Assembly (NCBI RefSeq): GCF_027924965.1
Contig: NZ_AP027056.1
Span: 2,046,001-2,110,000, forward strand
Direction of reading: 5' to 3'
Length of the DNA stretch: 64,000 bases
Source: Limnohabitans sp. TEGF004
GTDB taxonomy: Bacteria; Pseudomonadota; Gammaproteobacteria; Burkholderiales; Burkholderiaceae_C
The notes under the pieces are model-generated. The model made no database searches. It saw only the letters and a program-made list of their open reading frames with translations, and had not been told where the DNA came from. How positions within the stretch are numbered: the first letter of the stretch is position 1; every line of letters begins with the position of its first letter. Below are positions 15,302 through 24,991 of the stretch, piece after piece. The position numbers and the translations under genes were made by a program.

Positions 15302-16627
15302 TTATTCGTTTAATGAGTCAGCTTGCGCTGCCGCTGCAGCCGCACGCAGCTTGTCTTTCTTACTAGGCCGTGAACCTTTGATGCCGCCCGTGCCGTCATT
15401 CAGTGGTGATGCCGGTGGCGGCACTTCGGTCGGTTCAAAACCTTCAAGCACTTCCACAGGCAACTGCACTTTGGCGCGCTTTTGAATCAGCTGCCAATGC
15501 GCCAGGGTGGCTGCAGTGACAAAACTTGCCGCTTCGCCACTCGCGCCCGCACGGCCTGTGCGACCAATGCGGTGGGTGTAGTCAGTGGCTGAGCGTGGCA
15601 GGTCGTAGTTGACCACCACGGGCAGCTGCGCAATGTCGATGCCGCGTGCCGCGAGGTCGGTGGTGACCACCACTTCCCAGCGCTCTTCCTTGAACTCGGC
15701 CAGCACATCTTGGCGTGCGCCTTGGCTCATCTCGCCATGAAACGCAGTGGCAAACACGCCCGCTTTGTAGAGCTTATTGGCCACATGCTCACACGCGTAG
15801 CGCGTGGCCACAAACACCAACACGCGCTTCCATTCGTGGGTTTTGATGAGGTGGCGCAATAAGGTCGTGCGGCTTTTTTCGTCCACTTGAATTGCGCGTT
15901 GCGCGATGTCGGGCGCATGCGCTTCGGTGTGGGCAATGGTGACGCGCTCGGGGTTGTGCAGCAGCGCTTCGGCCAAGGTTTGCACCGCGGGCTCGAAGGT
16001 GGCGCTGAACAACAAGTTTTGTCGCTTGGCAGGCAGCAGCGCCAAGATGCGTTGCAACTCTTCGGCAAAGCCGAGATCGAGCAAGCGGTCGGCTTCGTCC
16101 AACACGAGGTGCTGCACATGGCCGAGGTTCAAAGCGTTGTGGTCGACGATGTCGAGCAAACGGCCGGGGGTAGCAACCACCACATCAGCACCGCTGCGCA
16201 GGCTCATCATTTGGGGGTTGATCGACACGCCACCAAACAACGTGCCCACTTTGATGGACTGTGCGAGGGGCCGCGCCAAGTCGCGCAGCACATCGCTCAC
16301 CTGTGTGGCGAGCTCGCGTGTGGGGACGAGCACCAGCACTTGGGTGGTGCGCTTCTTAGGTGCTTCGTCACGCGAAACGGCTGTGGCCATGAGCAGCTGC
16401 AACACGGGCAGCACGTAGGCGGCCGTTTTGCCAGAGCCAGTTTGCGCAGTGGCCAGTACATCGCGGCCATTGAGCACAGGGCCAATGGCTTCGACTTGCA
16501 CAGGTGTGGGCGTTGTAAAGCCTGCTTGAGCAGCAGAGCTTTGCAGCTCGGTGTTGAGGCCAAGCTCAGCAAAGCTCAGGATAGATTGCGCCGCATCAAG
16601 CGGCGCGTTGGTGTGGTCAATGTTCAA
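15302..16627 (-). CDS. rhlE: DEAD-box ATP-dependent RNA helicase (RhlE-like)
   Basis: Encodes 441 residues. All core motifs are visible: Q motif FTTPTPVQVEAIGP, motif I AQTGSGKTAAY, Ia PTRELATQV, GG and TPGRLLD, motif II LVLDEADRLLDLGF, motif III SATFEP, and motifs V/VI TDLAARGIDIAQLP and HRIGRTGRAG. The ~50-residue tail after the core is Ala/Lys-rich but short. It remodels RNA, probably in ribosome assembly or cold adaptation. RhlE is the closest fit among E. coli paralogues, from motif spacing rather than a full comparison. It lies 9 bp after the purH stop on the same strand. Confidence 0.9.
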   Translation of the reverse strand: MNIDHTNAPLDAAQSILSFAELGLNTELQSSAAQAGFTTPTPVQVEAIGPVLNGRDVLATAQTGSGKTAAYVLPVLQLLMATAVSRDEAPKKRTTQVLVLVPTRELATQVSDVLRDLARPLAQSIKVGTLFGGVSINPQMMSLRSGADVVVATPGRLLDIVDHNALNLGHVQHLVLDEADRLLDLGFAEELQRILALLPAKRQNLLFSATFEPAVQTLAEALLHNPERVTIAHTEAHAPDIAQRAIQVDEKSRTTLLRHLIKTHEWKRVLVFVATRYACEHVANKLYKAGVFATAFHGEMSQGARQDVLAEFKEERWEVVVTTDLAARGIDIAQLPVVVNYDLPRSATDYTHRIGRTGRAGASGEAASFVTAATLAHWQLIQKRAKVQLPVEVLEGFEPTEVPPPASPLNDGTGGIKGSRPSKKDKLRAAAAAAQADSLNE

Positions 16628-16636
16628 TGTGGGCGA

Positions 16637-18223
16637 TCAATGACGGAAGTGACGCACACCGGTGAACACCATCGCTACGCCACGCTCGTTGGCCGCGTCG
16701 ATAACTTCTTGGTCGCGCATCGAGCCACCAGGCTGGGCCACGCAGGTCGCGCCTGCATCCACCACCACATCGAGGCCATCGCGGAATGGGAAGAAGGCGT
16801 CGCTCGCGACCACGGTGTGTTGCAAGCTGAGCTTGGCGGCTTCGGCCTTGATGCTGGCGATGCGGGCAGAATCCAAACGGCTCATTTGGCCTGCACCCAC
16901 GCCCATGGTCATGCCGTTTTTGCAGAATACGATGGCGTTGGATTTGACGAACTTGGCCACTTTCCAGGCGAACAACAAGTCGTTCAGCTCTTCGGGGGTG
17001 GGTTGTTTGACGGTGACGATCTTCAGGTCAGCCAAAGCCAACTCGTGGTTGTCAGCACTTTGCAGCAGAAGGCCTGAGCCCACGCGTTTGGTTTCCAAAG
17101 CGTTGCGCACGTCGCCGTAGTTGGCGGGCAGCGCGATTTTCATCAAGCGCACATTGACTTTGCTATTGAACACTTCCAGCGCTTCGGCGCTGAAGTCGGG
17201 GGCCATGAGCACTTCGACAAACTGCTTACTCACCGCTTCGGCAGCTGCTTTGTCCACAGGGCGGTTGAAGGCGATGATGCCGCCAAACGCGCTGGTGGGG
17301 TCGGTTTGGAAAGCCTTGCTGTAGGCCTCAAGCGGGTTTGCACCCACGGCTACGCCGCAGGGGTTGGCGTGTTTGACGATCACACAGGCTGAGGTGTCGA
17401 AACTCTTCACACATTCCCAAGCGGCATCGGCGTCGGCGATGTTGTTGTAGCTCAGCTCTTTGCCTTGCAGCTGCACGCCGGTGGCGAGTGAGCCAGCAGC
17501 GGGTGCGAGGTCACGGTACCAAGCAGCTTGCTGGTGGCTGTTTTCGCCGTAGCGCAGGTCTTGCACTTTGACGTATTGCTCGTTGAACTGGCCGCTGAAC
17601 TGAGCGCGTTCGGGCACGTAGTCTTCGCTCAGTTTTTCTGCTTCAAAGTTCACGCTCGACAAGTAGTTGCTGATTGCACCGTCGTATTGGCTGATGCGGT
17701 TGAACGCGGCCACAGACAAAGCAAAGCGCAGTTTGTCGCTCAACTTGCCAGTGGCTTTCAACTCAGCTATCACGTCCGCGTATTGGCTGGCGTCGGTAAC
17801 GATGCCCACGTCTTTCCAGTTCTTGGCGGCAGAGCGCACCATGGCGGGGCCGCCGATGTCGATGTTCTCGATCGCGTCAGCCAGTGTGCAACCGGGCTTG
17901 GCCACGGTGGCTTCAAACGGATACAGGTTGACGATGAGCAAATCAATCGTGTCGATGTTGTGTGCCTTCAAAGCAGCCATGTGCTCGGGCGTGTCGCGAC
18001 GCGCCAGCAAGCCTCCGTGCACTTTGGGGTGCAAGGTTTTCACACGGCCATCGAGCATTTCGGGGAAACCGGTGACTTCGGCCACTTCGGTCACGGGCAA
18101 GCCTTGTTCGGCCAAGAGCTTGGCAGTGCCGCCGGTGGAGATGAGGCCCACGCCCAAGGCGTGCAAGTCACGCGCGAGTTCGACGATACCGGTTTTGTCA
18201 GAGACGGAGATGAGTGCTTTCAT
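16637..18223 (-). CDS. purH: Bifunctional AICAR transformylase / IMP cyclohydrolase
   Basis: Encodes 528 residues, the normal length. The N-terminal MGS-like IMP cyclohydrolase domain starts [22 protein letters not shown] and contains [28 protein letters not shown]. The C-terminal AICAR formyltransferase domain contains [42 protein letters not shown] and [18 protein letters not shown] with the end [11 protein letters not shown]. It catalyses the last two steps of purine synthesis. fis ends 13 bp upstream, so dusB-fis-purH is probably one transcript. Confidence 0.97.
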   Translation of the reverse strand: MKALISVSDKTGIVELARDLHALGVGLISTGGTAKLLAEQGLPVTEVAEVTGFPEMLDGRVKTLHPKVHGGLLARRDTPEHMAALKAHNIDTIDLLIVNLYPFEATVAKPGCTLADAIENIDIGGPAMVRSAAKNWKDVGIVTDASQYADVIAELKATGKLSDKLRFALSVAAFNRISQYDGAISNYLSSVNFEAEKLSEDYVPERAQFSGQFNEQYVKVQDLRYGENSHQQAAWYRDLAPAAGSLATGVQLQGKELSYNNIADADAAWECVKSFDTSACVIVKHANPCGVAVGANPLEAYSKAFQTDPTSAFGGIIAFNRPVDKAAAEAVSKQFVEVLMAPDFSAEALEVFNSKVNVRLMKIALPANYGDVRNALETKRVGSGLLLQSADNHELALADLKIVTVKQPTPEELNDLLFAWKVAKFVKSNAIVFCKNGMTMGVGAGQMSRLDSARIASIKAEAAKLSLQHTVVASDAFFPFRDGLDVVVDAGATCVAQPGGSMRDQEVIDAANERGVAMVFTGVRHFRH

Positions 18224-18236
18224 TTGGGGCGCAGTC

Positions 18237-18473
18237 TTATTTGATGAGTTTGTGATCGAGAAGTTTTTTACGCAGCGTGTTGCGGTTGAGGCCCAGCCAT
18301 TCGGCGGCGCGTGACTGGTTGTGGTCGGCGTGCTGCATCACCACTTCGAGCAGCGGTTTTTCAACGACGCGCACCATCATGTCGTGCATGTTGTCGGGCT
18401 CTGTGCCTTTGAGGTCGCGGAAATAGGTTTCGAGGCTGGCACGTACCACCTCTTCAATGTGTTTTTTACTCAT
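18237..18473 (-). CDS. fis: Fis-family nucleoid/transcription regulator
   Basis: Encodes 78 residues, shorter than enterobacterial Fis (98) but normal for betaproteobacteria. The C-terminal HTH is intact: [24 protein letters not shown]. It bends DNA and modulates growth-phase transcription. It overlaps the end of dusB by 8 bp, the conserved dusB-fis pairing, so its synthesis is coupled to dusB translation. Confidence 0.95.
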   Translation of the reverse strand: MSKKHIEEVVRASLETYFRDLKGTEPDNMHDMMVRVVEKPLLEVVMQHADHNQSRAAEWLGLNRNTLRKKLLDHKLIK

Positions 18474-19500
18474 GCAAAGCTAAGGGTTCTACTAATAAAA
18501 CAGGTTCGGGCAAGCGCTCATGACGCTCGGCCAAGTCATCGAAGAAGGCAGCCACGGCGCGGTGTTGCGACGCGCTGTCTTCTAGGGTGTTCATGTGTTG
18601 GCGAAACGCCTCGCCACCGGGCAAGCTGCGGATGTACCAAGCTATGTGTTTGCGGGCGCTGCGCACGCCGGTGCTCTCGCCATAGAGGGCGTAGTGCTCG
18701 TCGAGGTGCGCCAGCAACAAGCGACTCACCTCTTCCACCAAAGGCTGAGCCAAATGCTCGCCCGTGGCCAAGTAATGCGCGATTTCGCGGAATATCCAAG
18801 GGCGGCCTTGGGCGGCGCGGCCAATCATCAGCGCGTCTGCGCCGGTGAGCTTTAAAACTTCTTTGGCTTTCTCGGGCGAATCAATGTCGCCATTGGCTAC
18901 CACGGGCACGTGCACGGCTTGCTTCACAGCGGTGATGGTGTCGTACTCGGCAAAGCCTTTGTAGCCTTGCTCACGGGTGCGGCCGTGCACGGTGATCATT
19001 TGCACGCCTGCGGCTTCGGCAGCGCGGGCCAAGGCCACGGCGTTTTTGTGTGCGTCGCACCAGCCGGTGCGCATCTTCAAGGTCACGGGCACGTTGTGGG
19101 GCTGCGCAGCATCGACCACCGCTTGCACGATGGACATGGCCAGTGGCTCGTCTTGCATCAAGGCCGAGCCCGCCCATTTGTTGCACACCTTCTTAGCGGG
19201 GCAACCCATGTTGATGTCGATGATTTGTGCACCGCGCTCAATGTTGTACACCGCCGCCTCGGCCATCATGGCCGCGTCAGTGCCTGCAATTTGCACGGCG
19301 ATGGGACCGCTCTCGCCCGTGTGGTCGGCGCGGCGCGAGGTTTTGAGGCTGGTCCACAAGTCTTTGCGCGAGGTGACCATCTCGCTCACCGCATAGCCTG
19401 CGCCCAACTGTTTGCACAACATGCGAAACGGCCGGTCGGTCACGCCAGCCATCGGCGCGACAAACAGGTTGTTTGCCAGTGTGTATGGACCGATGTGCAT
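18466..19500 (-). CDS. dusB: tRNA-dihydrouridine synthase B
   Basis: Encodes 344 residues. It reduces uridine to dihydrouridine in the tRNA D-loop with FMN. Landmarks: NNLFVAPMAGVTDRPFR at the N-terminus, the catalytic Cys within NMGCPAKKVCNKWAGSALM, TLKMRTGW, ITVHGRTREQGYKG and GDIDSPEKA with ADALMIGRAAQGRPWIF. It heads the dusB-fis-purH group; the promoter should be in 19501-19636, divergent from the YqaA gene. Confidence 0.96.
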   Translation of the reverse strand: MHIGPYTLANNLFVAPMAGVTDRPFRMLCKQLGAGYAVSEMVTSRKDLWTSLKTSRRADHTGESGPIAVQIAGTDAAMMAEAAVYNIERGAQIIDINMGCPAKKVCNKWAGSALMQDEPLAMSIVQAVVDAAQPHNVPVTLKMRTGWCDAHKNAVALARAAEAAGVQMITVHGRTREQGYKGFAEYDTITAVKQAVHVPVVANGDIDSPEKAKEVLKLTGADALMIGRAAQGRPWIFREIAHYLATGEHLAQPLVEEVSRLLLAHLDEHYALYGESTGVRSARKHIAWYIRSLPGGEAFRQHMNTLEDSASQHRAVAAFFDDLAERHERLPEPVLLVEPLALHE

Positions 19501-19636
19501 GGGGTGGGAAGAAGTGAGGGGTGCTTAAAAAGGAGGCGTCATTGTACCTGCCCAAAATTTCAGCATGTGGTCTAAAAATGACCATTTTGTAAGGCTTGGC
19601 GAAGAATGAGCACTTGTCGTCACTACACTGGCGGGC

Positions 19637-20131
19637 ATGGAAATTTGGATGCAATCTGTGTTGGCCGCCTTGGCCCTGCCCGAATACGGCCTGAGCACCG
19701 TGTTTGTGGTGTCGCTGGTGTCAGCCACCTTGCTGCCCATGGGCTCGGAACCTGTGGTGTTTGGCTTGGTCAAACTCAACCCCGAATTGTTTTGGCCCGC
19801 TGTTCTTGTGGCCACCGCTGGCAACACCATTGGCGGCGCTATCAGTTGGTGGATGGGCCACGGCGCGCACAAGGTGCGCGACAAACTGCGCCACAAAGAA
19901 ACATCCGCCCAAGACGCCCGCGCTCTGCGCTGGCTGCACGCCTTAGGTCCCAAAGCGTGCTTACTCAGTTGGTTGCCTGGCGTGGGCGACCCGTTGTGCG
20001 CCGTGGCCGGCTGGCTGCGCCTGCCCTTTTGGCCCTGTGTGGCGTACATGGCGGTGGGCAAGTTTGCGCGGTACTTGGTGATGACAGGTGGGTTGCTTTG
20101 GGTGTTTCCGCAGCATTGGGGAATTGGTTAG
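19637..20131 (+). CDS. yqaA: YqaA/DedA-like membrane protein (VTT domain)
   Basis: Encodes 164 residues with four or so hydrophobic segments (YGLSTVFVVSLVSATLLPMGSE, ELFWPAVLVATAGNTIGGAISWW, AVAGWLRLPFWPCVAYMAVG). GNTIGGAISWWMG and the SWLPGVGDPLCAVAGWLR re-entrant segment are typical of the VTT/DedA superfamily, which is linked to lipid flipping and membrane homeostasis. It is an inner-membrane protein of the short YqaA subgroup. Divergent from dusB, upstream of lysS. Confidence 0.85.
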   Translation: MEIWMQSVLAALALPEYGLSTVFVVSLVSATLLPMGSEPVVFGLVKLNPELFWPAVLVATAGNTIGGAISWWMGHGAHKVRDKLRHKETSAQDARALRWLHALGPKACLLSWLPGVGDPLCAVAGWLRLPFWPCVAYMAVGKFARYLVMTGGLLWVFPQHWGIG

Positions 20132-20240
20132 TTCAACGCTTATTTCAGAAAAAATTTACATCTCTGGGTTAATCTTAAAATCCATGGTTTGCTGCATCCT
20201 TCCTTCGAAGGCAGCCCTTCTCCTACTCACGCCTCTTTAA

Positions 20241-21782
20241 ATGTCTAACAACAACACCCCCGCCACGCCAGAAGCCGCTCCCGTCGACGAAAACCAACTC
20301 ATTGCCGAGCGTCGTGAGAAGCTCAAGGCCATGCGCGAGCGTCAAGCCAAGGGCCAAGGCGTTGCCTTCCCGAACGATTTCAAACCCGCGCACCACGCCG
20401 CCACTTTGCACGAGCTGCATGGCGACAAGACCGCCGAGGTGTTGACCGAAGAAGGCCAGTTCGCCAAAGTGGCGGGCCGCATGATGCTCAAACGCGTGAT
20501 GGGCAAGGCCAGCTTTGCAACGCTGCAAGACAGCACAGGCCGCATCCAGATTTACGTCACACGTGATGACGTGAGCGAAGAGCTCTACACCGATTTCAAA
20601 CACTGGGATTTGGGTGACATCGTGGCTTGCGAAGGCAAGTTGTTCAAAACTCGCACCGGCGAGTTGTCGATTCACGCCACCAGCATCCGCATGCTGACCA
20701 AGAGCCTGCGCCCCATGCCCGACAAGTTCCACGGCGTGGCTGACCAAGAAATCAAATACCGCCAACGCTACGTCGATTTGATGACGGACGAAACCGCACG
20801 CAAGCGCTTTGTGGCGCGTAGCCGCGCGGTCAGCGGCATTCGCGACTTCATGGTGCAACACAACTTCCTCGAAGTCGAAACGCCCATGCTGCACCCCATC
20901 CCCGGCGGTGCGAATGCCAAGCCGTTCACCACGCACCACAACGCGCTGGACCAAGAAATGTTCTTGCGCATCGCGCCTGAGTTGTATTTGAAGCGCTTGA
21001 TCGTGGGCGGCTTTGAGCGCGTGTTTGAGATCAACCGCAACTTCCGTAACGAAGGTATCTCGGTGCGCCACAACCCCGAGTTCACCATGATGGAGTTTTA
21101 CGCCTCATATTGGAACTACCAAGACCTGATGCACTTCACCGAAGAGCTGGTGCGCGACGCTGCCATGAAGGCCGCTGGCACCTTGCTGCTGACCTACGGC
21201 GGCAAAGCGGTGGACCTGAGCCAACCTTTCGAGCGCCTCACGATTCGTGAAGCCATCCTCAAGCACACCGAAGCTGGCGACAACGTGGACAACATCACAT
21301 GGTTGATCAACGCTTTGCAAAAACTCGGTTTCAAAGAAGAGAAAGACAAACTCAGCACACGCAGCTTGGCCAGTCTGCAAGTGATGTACTTTGAAGAGAC
21401 GGTAGAAGACAAGCTGTGGCAGCCCACCTTCATCTGCGAGCACCCCGTGGAAATTTCACCCTTGGCCCGCGCCAGCGACAGCAAGCCCGATGTGACCGAG
21501 CGCTTTGAGCTCTACATCACAGGCCGCGAATTCGGCAACGGCTTCAGCGAGTTGAACGACGCTGAGACCCAAGCCGCCCGCTTTCACGCTCAAGTGGCCG
21601 CCAAAGACAGCGGCGACGACGAAGCGATGTTCTACGACCACGACTTTGTGCGCGCCCTCGAGTACGGCATGCCCCCAACAGGCGGCTGCGGCATTGGCAT
21701 TGACCGCTTGATGATGTTGCTGACTGACAGCCCCAGCATCCGCGACGTCATTTTGTTCCCAGCTTTGCGCCGCGAAGCATAA
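20241..21782 (+). CDS. lysS: Lysine--tRNA ligase (class II)
   Basis: Encodes 513 residues, the family length. The anticodon-binding OB domain is near residues 70-170 ([20 protein letters not shown]). Class II motif 1 includes [24 protein letters not shown], motif 2 is [20 protein letters not shown], and motif 3 is [30 protein letters not shown]. It has its own terminator. A TTTACA / TAAAAT pair at 20155-20160 and 20176-20181 (15 bp apart) is a weak promoter candidate. Confidence 0.98.
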   Translation: MSNNNTPATPEAAPVDENQLIAERREKLKAMRERQAKGQGVAFPNDFKPAHHAATLHELHGDKTAEVLTEEGQFAKVAGRMMLKRVMGKASFATLQDSTGRIQIYVTRDDVSEELYTDFKHWDLGDIVACEGKLFKTRTGELSIHATSIRMLTKSLRPMPDKFHGVADQEIKYRQRYVDLMTDETARKRFVARSRAVSGIRDFMVQHNFLEVETPMLHPIPGGANAKPFTTHHNALDQEMFLRIAPELYLKRLIVGGFERVFEINRNFRNEGISVRHNPEFTMMEFYASYWNYQDLMHFTEELVRDAAMKAAGTLLLTYGGKAVDLSQPFERLTIREAILKHTEAGDNVDNITWLINALQKLGFKEEKDKLSTRSLASLQVMYFEETVEDKLWQPTFICEHPVEISPLARASDSKPDVTERFELYITGREFGNGFSELNDAETQAARFHAQVAAKDSGDDEAMFYDHDFVRALEYGMPPTGGCGIGIDRLMMLLTDSPSIRDVILFPALRREA

Positions 21783-21799
21783 ACACGCTGCGCAAAACA

Positions 21800-21836
21800 A
21801 AACGCCTCTTAGCGATTCGCTTAGAGGCGTTTTTTA
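21800..21836. terminator. Intrinsic terminator after lysS
   Basis: Stem AAAACGCCTCT (21800-21810) / AGAGGCGTTTT (21824-21834), extended by AGCG/CGCT inside, then TTTTTTATT. The A-run on the left arm makes it usable for the convergent gene ending at 21852. Confidence 0.92.
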
Positions 21837-21851
21837 TTGGGCGTATTCAAT

Positions 21852-22238
21852 TTAGAAAAACTGTTTGTACGCGATCGCGCCTAGGCCCACAAAAGCCAGC
21901 GCCAGCCCAACCACCATGAAGCGCAGTGTTTGACGCAAGCCACTCACGGCTGACACCAAGCCAGCGTTTTGCTCGGCCAGTTCGCTCACGGTTTGGGTGA
22001 GTTGTATTTGGCGCTGTTGCAGCGCGTCGATTTGCACAGCAGCCGCAAGCAATCGGTTTTTCAGCTCGCCCAAGCTCGGCACGTCATCGTGCATGTTGGG
22101 TGTGGCCATCGACGATGGCGCTACATCTGCAGGTTTTCGCGCCATCAAATCGCGCGCTTTTTCAAGCACGCCTGGCGCGTGAGAAATCACATCACCCCAA
22201 GGGATGACTTTGAGTGCGGAGAGCCAGGGGATTGCCAT
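21852..22238 (-). CDS. Small coiled-coil protein with C-terminal membrane helix
   Basis: Encodes 128 residues. Residues ~55-100 form a heptad-like helix (LGELKNRLLAAAVQIDALQQ, then QTVSELAEQNAGLVSAV). The end is a single hydrophobic helix, FMVVGLALAFVGLGAIAYKQFF. The topology suggests a cytoplasmic coiled coil anchored by its tail. I recognise no functional family. It lies 2 bp after the stop of the Bug-type gene on the same strand, so it may be expressed with it. Confidence 0.75.
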   Translation of the reverse strand: MAIPWLSALKVIPWGDVISHAPGVLEKARDLMARKPADVAPSSMATPNMHDDVPSLGELKNRLLAAAVQIDALQQRQIQLTQTVSELAEQNAGLVSAVSGLRQTLRFMVVGLALAFVGLGAIAYKQFF

Positions 22239-22240
22239 GC

Positions 22241-23203
22241 TTATTGGGGCTGAAAGCCGCTGTTCTTAATCAGCTTGGTCCACACCTGTGTGTAAGCACG
22301 TTCGCGTTGCTCCAACTGGTGTGAGTTCATGTAGCCCACCGTCAAGCCCATTTTGGTGAGCTGGTCGTGCACATCGGGCATGGCCAACACTTTGGACAAA
22401 GCAACGCCAAAGTGATTGATGGTGGCTTGCGGTGTGCCTGCGGGCGCGAAGATGCCGTAGTAAGGCATGTCGTCCAAGCCACTCAAACCCAGTTCGCCAA
22501 AGGTGGGCACATCGGGCAACGCGGCTTGGCGCTTGGCACCCAACACGGCCACCACACGCACTTTGCCGGCCTTGTGGTTTTCAATGAAGTCAGGCACTGA
22601 GCCCACGCCTGCAGCAATTTGGTTGCCCAGCATGTCGGCCATCATGGGTGCGCTGCCGCGATATGGCGCAGAGACCAAATCGAGCTTGAACTTGTCGCCC
22701 ACCACTTTCACTAAAAACTCTGGTGTGGAGGCCGGTGCAGGAATACCCACCGCGCCTTTGCCGCCTTGAGTTTTGACCCAAGCCAAGTATTCGGTGAATG
22801 TCTTAGCAGGTGTGCCACCCGACACGGCGTAGGCGTTCACAAAGGTGGCAAAGCCAGCCACGGGGGCGAAGTCTTTGGCAGGCTCGTAGCCTGGGTTCTT
22901 GACCACCAAAGGCAAGATGGAAATGGTGTGGTCATGCGAGAGGAACAGCACCGTGCCGTCCGCAGGTGCAGCCTTCAAGGCTTGGGCTGCCAACTGGCCA
23001 CCTGCACCTGGTTTGTTTTCGACCACCACGGTGGTGCCCAACTCGTCTTTGAGTTTGTCAGCCAAGATGCGGGCCACCGCATCGGTGCCGCCGCCGGGTG
23101 GAAAGCCCACCATCAGCTTGATGGGTTTGGCGTTTTGTGCAGCAGCCAAGCCGCAGCTCAAGGCCAAGGCTAGGACGGCAAAGTGACGACGTGAAGGAAA
23201 CAT
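22241..23203 (-). CDS. Bug-family (TctC-like) periplasmic substrate-binding protein
   Basis: Encodes 320 residues from the ATG at 23203, which follows a strong GGAG site and gives a normal signal peptide (RRHFAVLALALSCGLAAAQ). The mature protein has Bug hallmarks: KPIKLMVGFPPGGGTDAVAR, VVVENKPGAGGQLAAQALK, VAGFATFVNAYAV and a C-terminal dicarboxylate-site region with GIFAPAGTPQATINHFG. These proteins bind carboxylates for TctAB-type transporters, but no tctA/tctB lies nearby. It is therefore an orphan receptor, common in Comamonadaceae; the ligand cannot be read from sequence. Confidence 0.92.
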   Translation of the reverse strand: MFPSRRHFAVLALALSCGLAAAQNAKPIKLMVGFPPGGGTDAVARILADKLKDELGTTVVVENKPGAGGQLAAQALKAAPADGTVLFLSHDHTISILPLVVKNPGYEPAKDFAPVAGFATFVNAYAVSGGTPAKTFTEYLAWVKTQGGKGAVGIPAPASTPEFLVKVVGDKFKLDLVSAPYRGSAPMMADMLGNQIAAGVGSVPDFIENHKAGKVRVVAVLGAKRQAALPDVPTFGELGLSGLDDMPYYGIFAPAGTPQATINHFGVALSKVLAMPDVHDQLTKMGLTVGYMNSHQLEQRERAYTQVWTKLIKNSGFQPQ

Positions 23204-23232
23204 GGCGGAACTCCTTTGAGAAAACAAATAGA

Positions 23233-23436
23233 TCAAACTTGATCGGGATTATCAGCAGGTGCCACGCCGTCTGGATTTTGGCTGTGGTCTGGCTCAGCGT
23301 TCATGTCTGGGTTTTGGCCAAACTCACCATCGGGTGAAGTTTTGCGGGCATCGCGCTCGCGCAGTTTTTCTTCTTTTTTCTTCTTCTTGGCTAACTCGCG
23401 TTGGCGTTTTTCGTAGTTGTAATTAGGCGTTGCCAT
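23233..23436 (-). CDS. Small charged cytoplasmic protein, unknown
   Basis: Encodes 67 residues. The N-terminal half is strongly basic (YEKRQRELAKKKKKEEKLRE) and the C-terminal half is acidic and Asn/Pro/Asp-rich. I recall similar short NYNYEKRQRELAKKKKKEEK proteins in other Comamonadaceae, which supports a real gene. Probably nucleic-acid-associated or disordered (inference). Located between nagZ and the Bug gene on the same strand. Confidence 0.7.
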   Translation of the reverse strand: MATPNYNYEKRQRELAKKKKKEEKLRERDARKTSPDGEFGQNPDMNAEPDHSQNPDGVAPADNPDQV

Positions 23437-23473
23437 GTGAGCTTTCGTGGGTGGTGGTGGATGTGCGTGCGAA

Positions 23474-24571
23474 TTAAGGCAACAGGTCCAAAGCCCGCAA
23501 GTATGCGGGGTGAGTCATCAGCGCGTCCCAAGCTAGCGGCGAAGTTTTGGGCAGCAGTGTGCGACGGCGTTGTTCGCTGGCGTCACTGGCGTGCCATTGG
23601 TTTTTGACGAGGCGTTCGGTCAAACCTTCCAGCATCTCGTCCACCGCATGGCCGTCGCCAATGCTTTGGTTGCACAAGAGCACAAGGTCGCAGCCTGCAT
23701 TCAGTGCGGCCACCGCGGCTTCGGCAAAGCTGACCGAGCGGCCATCGATGCGGCGTGCGCCTTCCATCGACAAATCGTCGCTAAAGATCGCGCCATTGAA
23801 ATGCAGCTGACCGCGCAAGATGTCTTGCAACCAACGGGGCGAAAAGCCTGCGGGCAAGGCATCCACCTTGGGGTAGATGACGTGTGCGGGCATGACGCTG
23901 GTGAGCGTGGTGGTGAGCCATTGGTAAGGCAAGGCACAGTCGCCCAAGATGGCTTTGAGGCTACGCTTGTCGACAGGGATGTCCACATGCGAATCGGCTT
24001 TGACAAAGCCGTGGCCAGGAAAGTGTTTGCCGCAATTGGCCATGCCAGCCAGTAACAAACCGTGCATGACGTTCTTAGCCAGCGTGGTGGCCACGCGCGG
24101 GTCGCGATGGAAGGAGCGGTCACCAATCACGCCACTCTCGCCGTGGTCGAGGTCAAGCACGGGGGTGAAGCTGAAGTCCACACCGCAGGCGCGCAGCTCG
24201 CTGGCCAGCACGTAGCCGCTGGCGGTGGCGGCGTCCATGGCGGCCATTGCGCCGCTGCCGTTCTTAAATTCCCCAGTGACGCCTTTTTGGTCTGTCATCC
24301 ACAGCTCGCCCAAAGCGCGCATGGGTGGGATGTGTGTGAAGCCATCGTTGCGAAAGCGCTGCACACGCCCGCCTTCGTGGTCTACGCAAATGAGTAAGTC
24401 AGAGCGCACGGCCTTGATGTCGGCGCACAGCTGGGTGAGCTGTTGGCGATTGGCCCAGTTGCGGCCAAACAAAATGATGCCGCCCGTGAGCGGGTGCTTC
24501 AAACGCTTGCGGTCAGCTGCGGTGAGCTGAGTGCCTGCGATGTCAAGAATGAAAGGTGCATGGTGAGACAT
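23474..24571 (-). CDS. nagZ: Beta-N-acetylhexosaminidase, peptidoglycan recycling
   Basis: Encodes 365 residues, GH3 family. It removes GlcNAc from anhydromuropeptides in the cytoplasm. Signatures: PLTGGIILFGRNWANRQQL, CVDHEGGRVQRFR, DFSFTPVLDLDHG, FHRDP, and the nucleophile-loop motif CGKHFPGHGFVKADSHVD; later FSDDLSMEGA with the catalytic Asp. No signal peptide, as expected. It is the last gene of the lepA-lepB-rnc-era-recO-pdxJ-acpS run, its start being 16 bp after the acpS stop. Confidence 0.96.
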   Translation of the reverse strand: MSHHAPFILDIAGTQLTAADRKRLKHPLTGGIILFGRNWANRQQLTQLCADIKAVRSDLLICVDHEGGRVQRFRNDGFTHIPPMRALGELWMTDQKGVTGEFKNGSGAMAAMDAATASGYVLASELRACGVDFSFTPVLDLDHGESGVIGDRSFHRDPRVATTLAKNVMHGLLLAGMANCGKHFPGHGFVKADSHVDIPVDKRSLKAILGDCALPYQWLTTTLTSVMPAHVIYPKVDALPAGFSPRWLQDILRGQLHFNGAIFSDDLSMEGARRIDGRSVSFAEAAVAALNAGCDLVLLCNQSIGDGHAVDEMLEGLTERLVKNQWHASDASEQRRRTLLPKTSPLAWDALMTHPAYLRALDLLP

Positions 24572-24587
24572 AAATCAAATGTTTGTT

Positions 24588-24983
24588 TTAGTTGTTCTTT
24601 TCAACAACACAATAACTTGTCGCGTAATCAGACTCATCGCTCACGCTGACGTGGGCGCTCAGGCCTTTGGCTTCAAACCATTCTTTGAGCACGCCGTGCA
24701 GCACGATGGTGGGCTGGCCGCTGGGCAGTTTGGCTACTTCGCACAAGCGCCACGTCATGGGCATGCGCATGCCCATACCAATGGCTTTGCTGAAGGCTTC
24801 TTTGGTCGAGAAACGTGTGGCCACATAACGCACACCGCGCTCGGGCCAACGCTCGCTGCGGGCGCGATAGGTATTTAGCTCGTTGTCGCTCAGCACTTTT
24901 TGCGCAAAGCGCTCGCCGTGCTTGTCCAAAGACGCACGGATACGGCGAATGTCGCAAATGTCAGTGCCGATGCCGTAAATCAT
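24588..24983 (-). CDS. acpS: Holo-[acyl-carrier-protein] synthase
   Basis: Encodes 131 residues from MIYGIGTD (24983). It transfers 4'-phosphopantetheine from CoA to ACP, whose gene is at 34723 in this window. The Mg-binding motifs are [12 protein letters not shown] and [16 protein letters not shown]. The end [16 protein letters not shown] is typical. An in-frame upstream Met would extend 9 residues into the pdxJ end and is not needed. Confidence 0.95.
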   Translation of the reverse strand: MIYGIGTDICDIRRIRASLDKHGERFAQKVLSDNELNTYRARSERWPERGVRYVATRFSTKEAFSKAIGMGMRMPMTWRLCEVAKLPSGQPTIVLHGVLKEWFEAKGLSAHVSVSDESDYATSYCVVEKNN

Positions 24984-24991
24984 TGATCGCC

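Noticed and set aside
15887..17077. 396-residue plus-strand frame across helicase and purH
   Set aside because: Antisense to conserved motifs of both genes; His/Gln-rich shadow frame.
22241..23203. Complete tripartite tricarboxylate transporter locus
   Set aside because: No TctA or TctB membrane gene lies nearby; only the binding protein is present.
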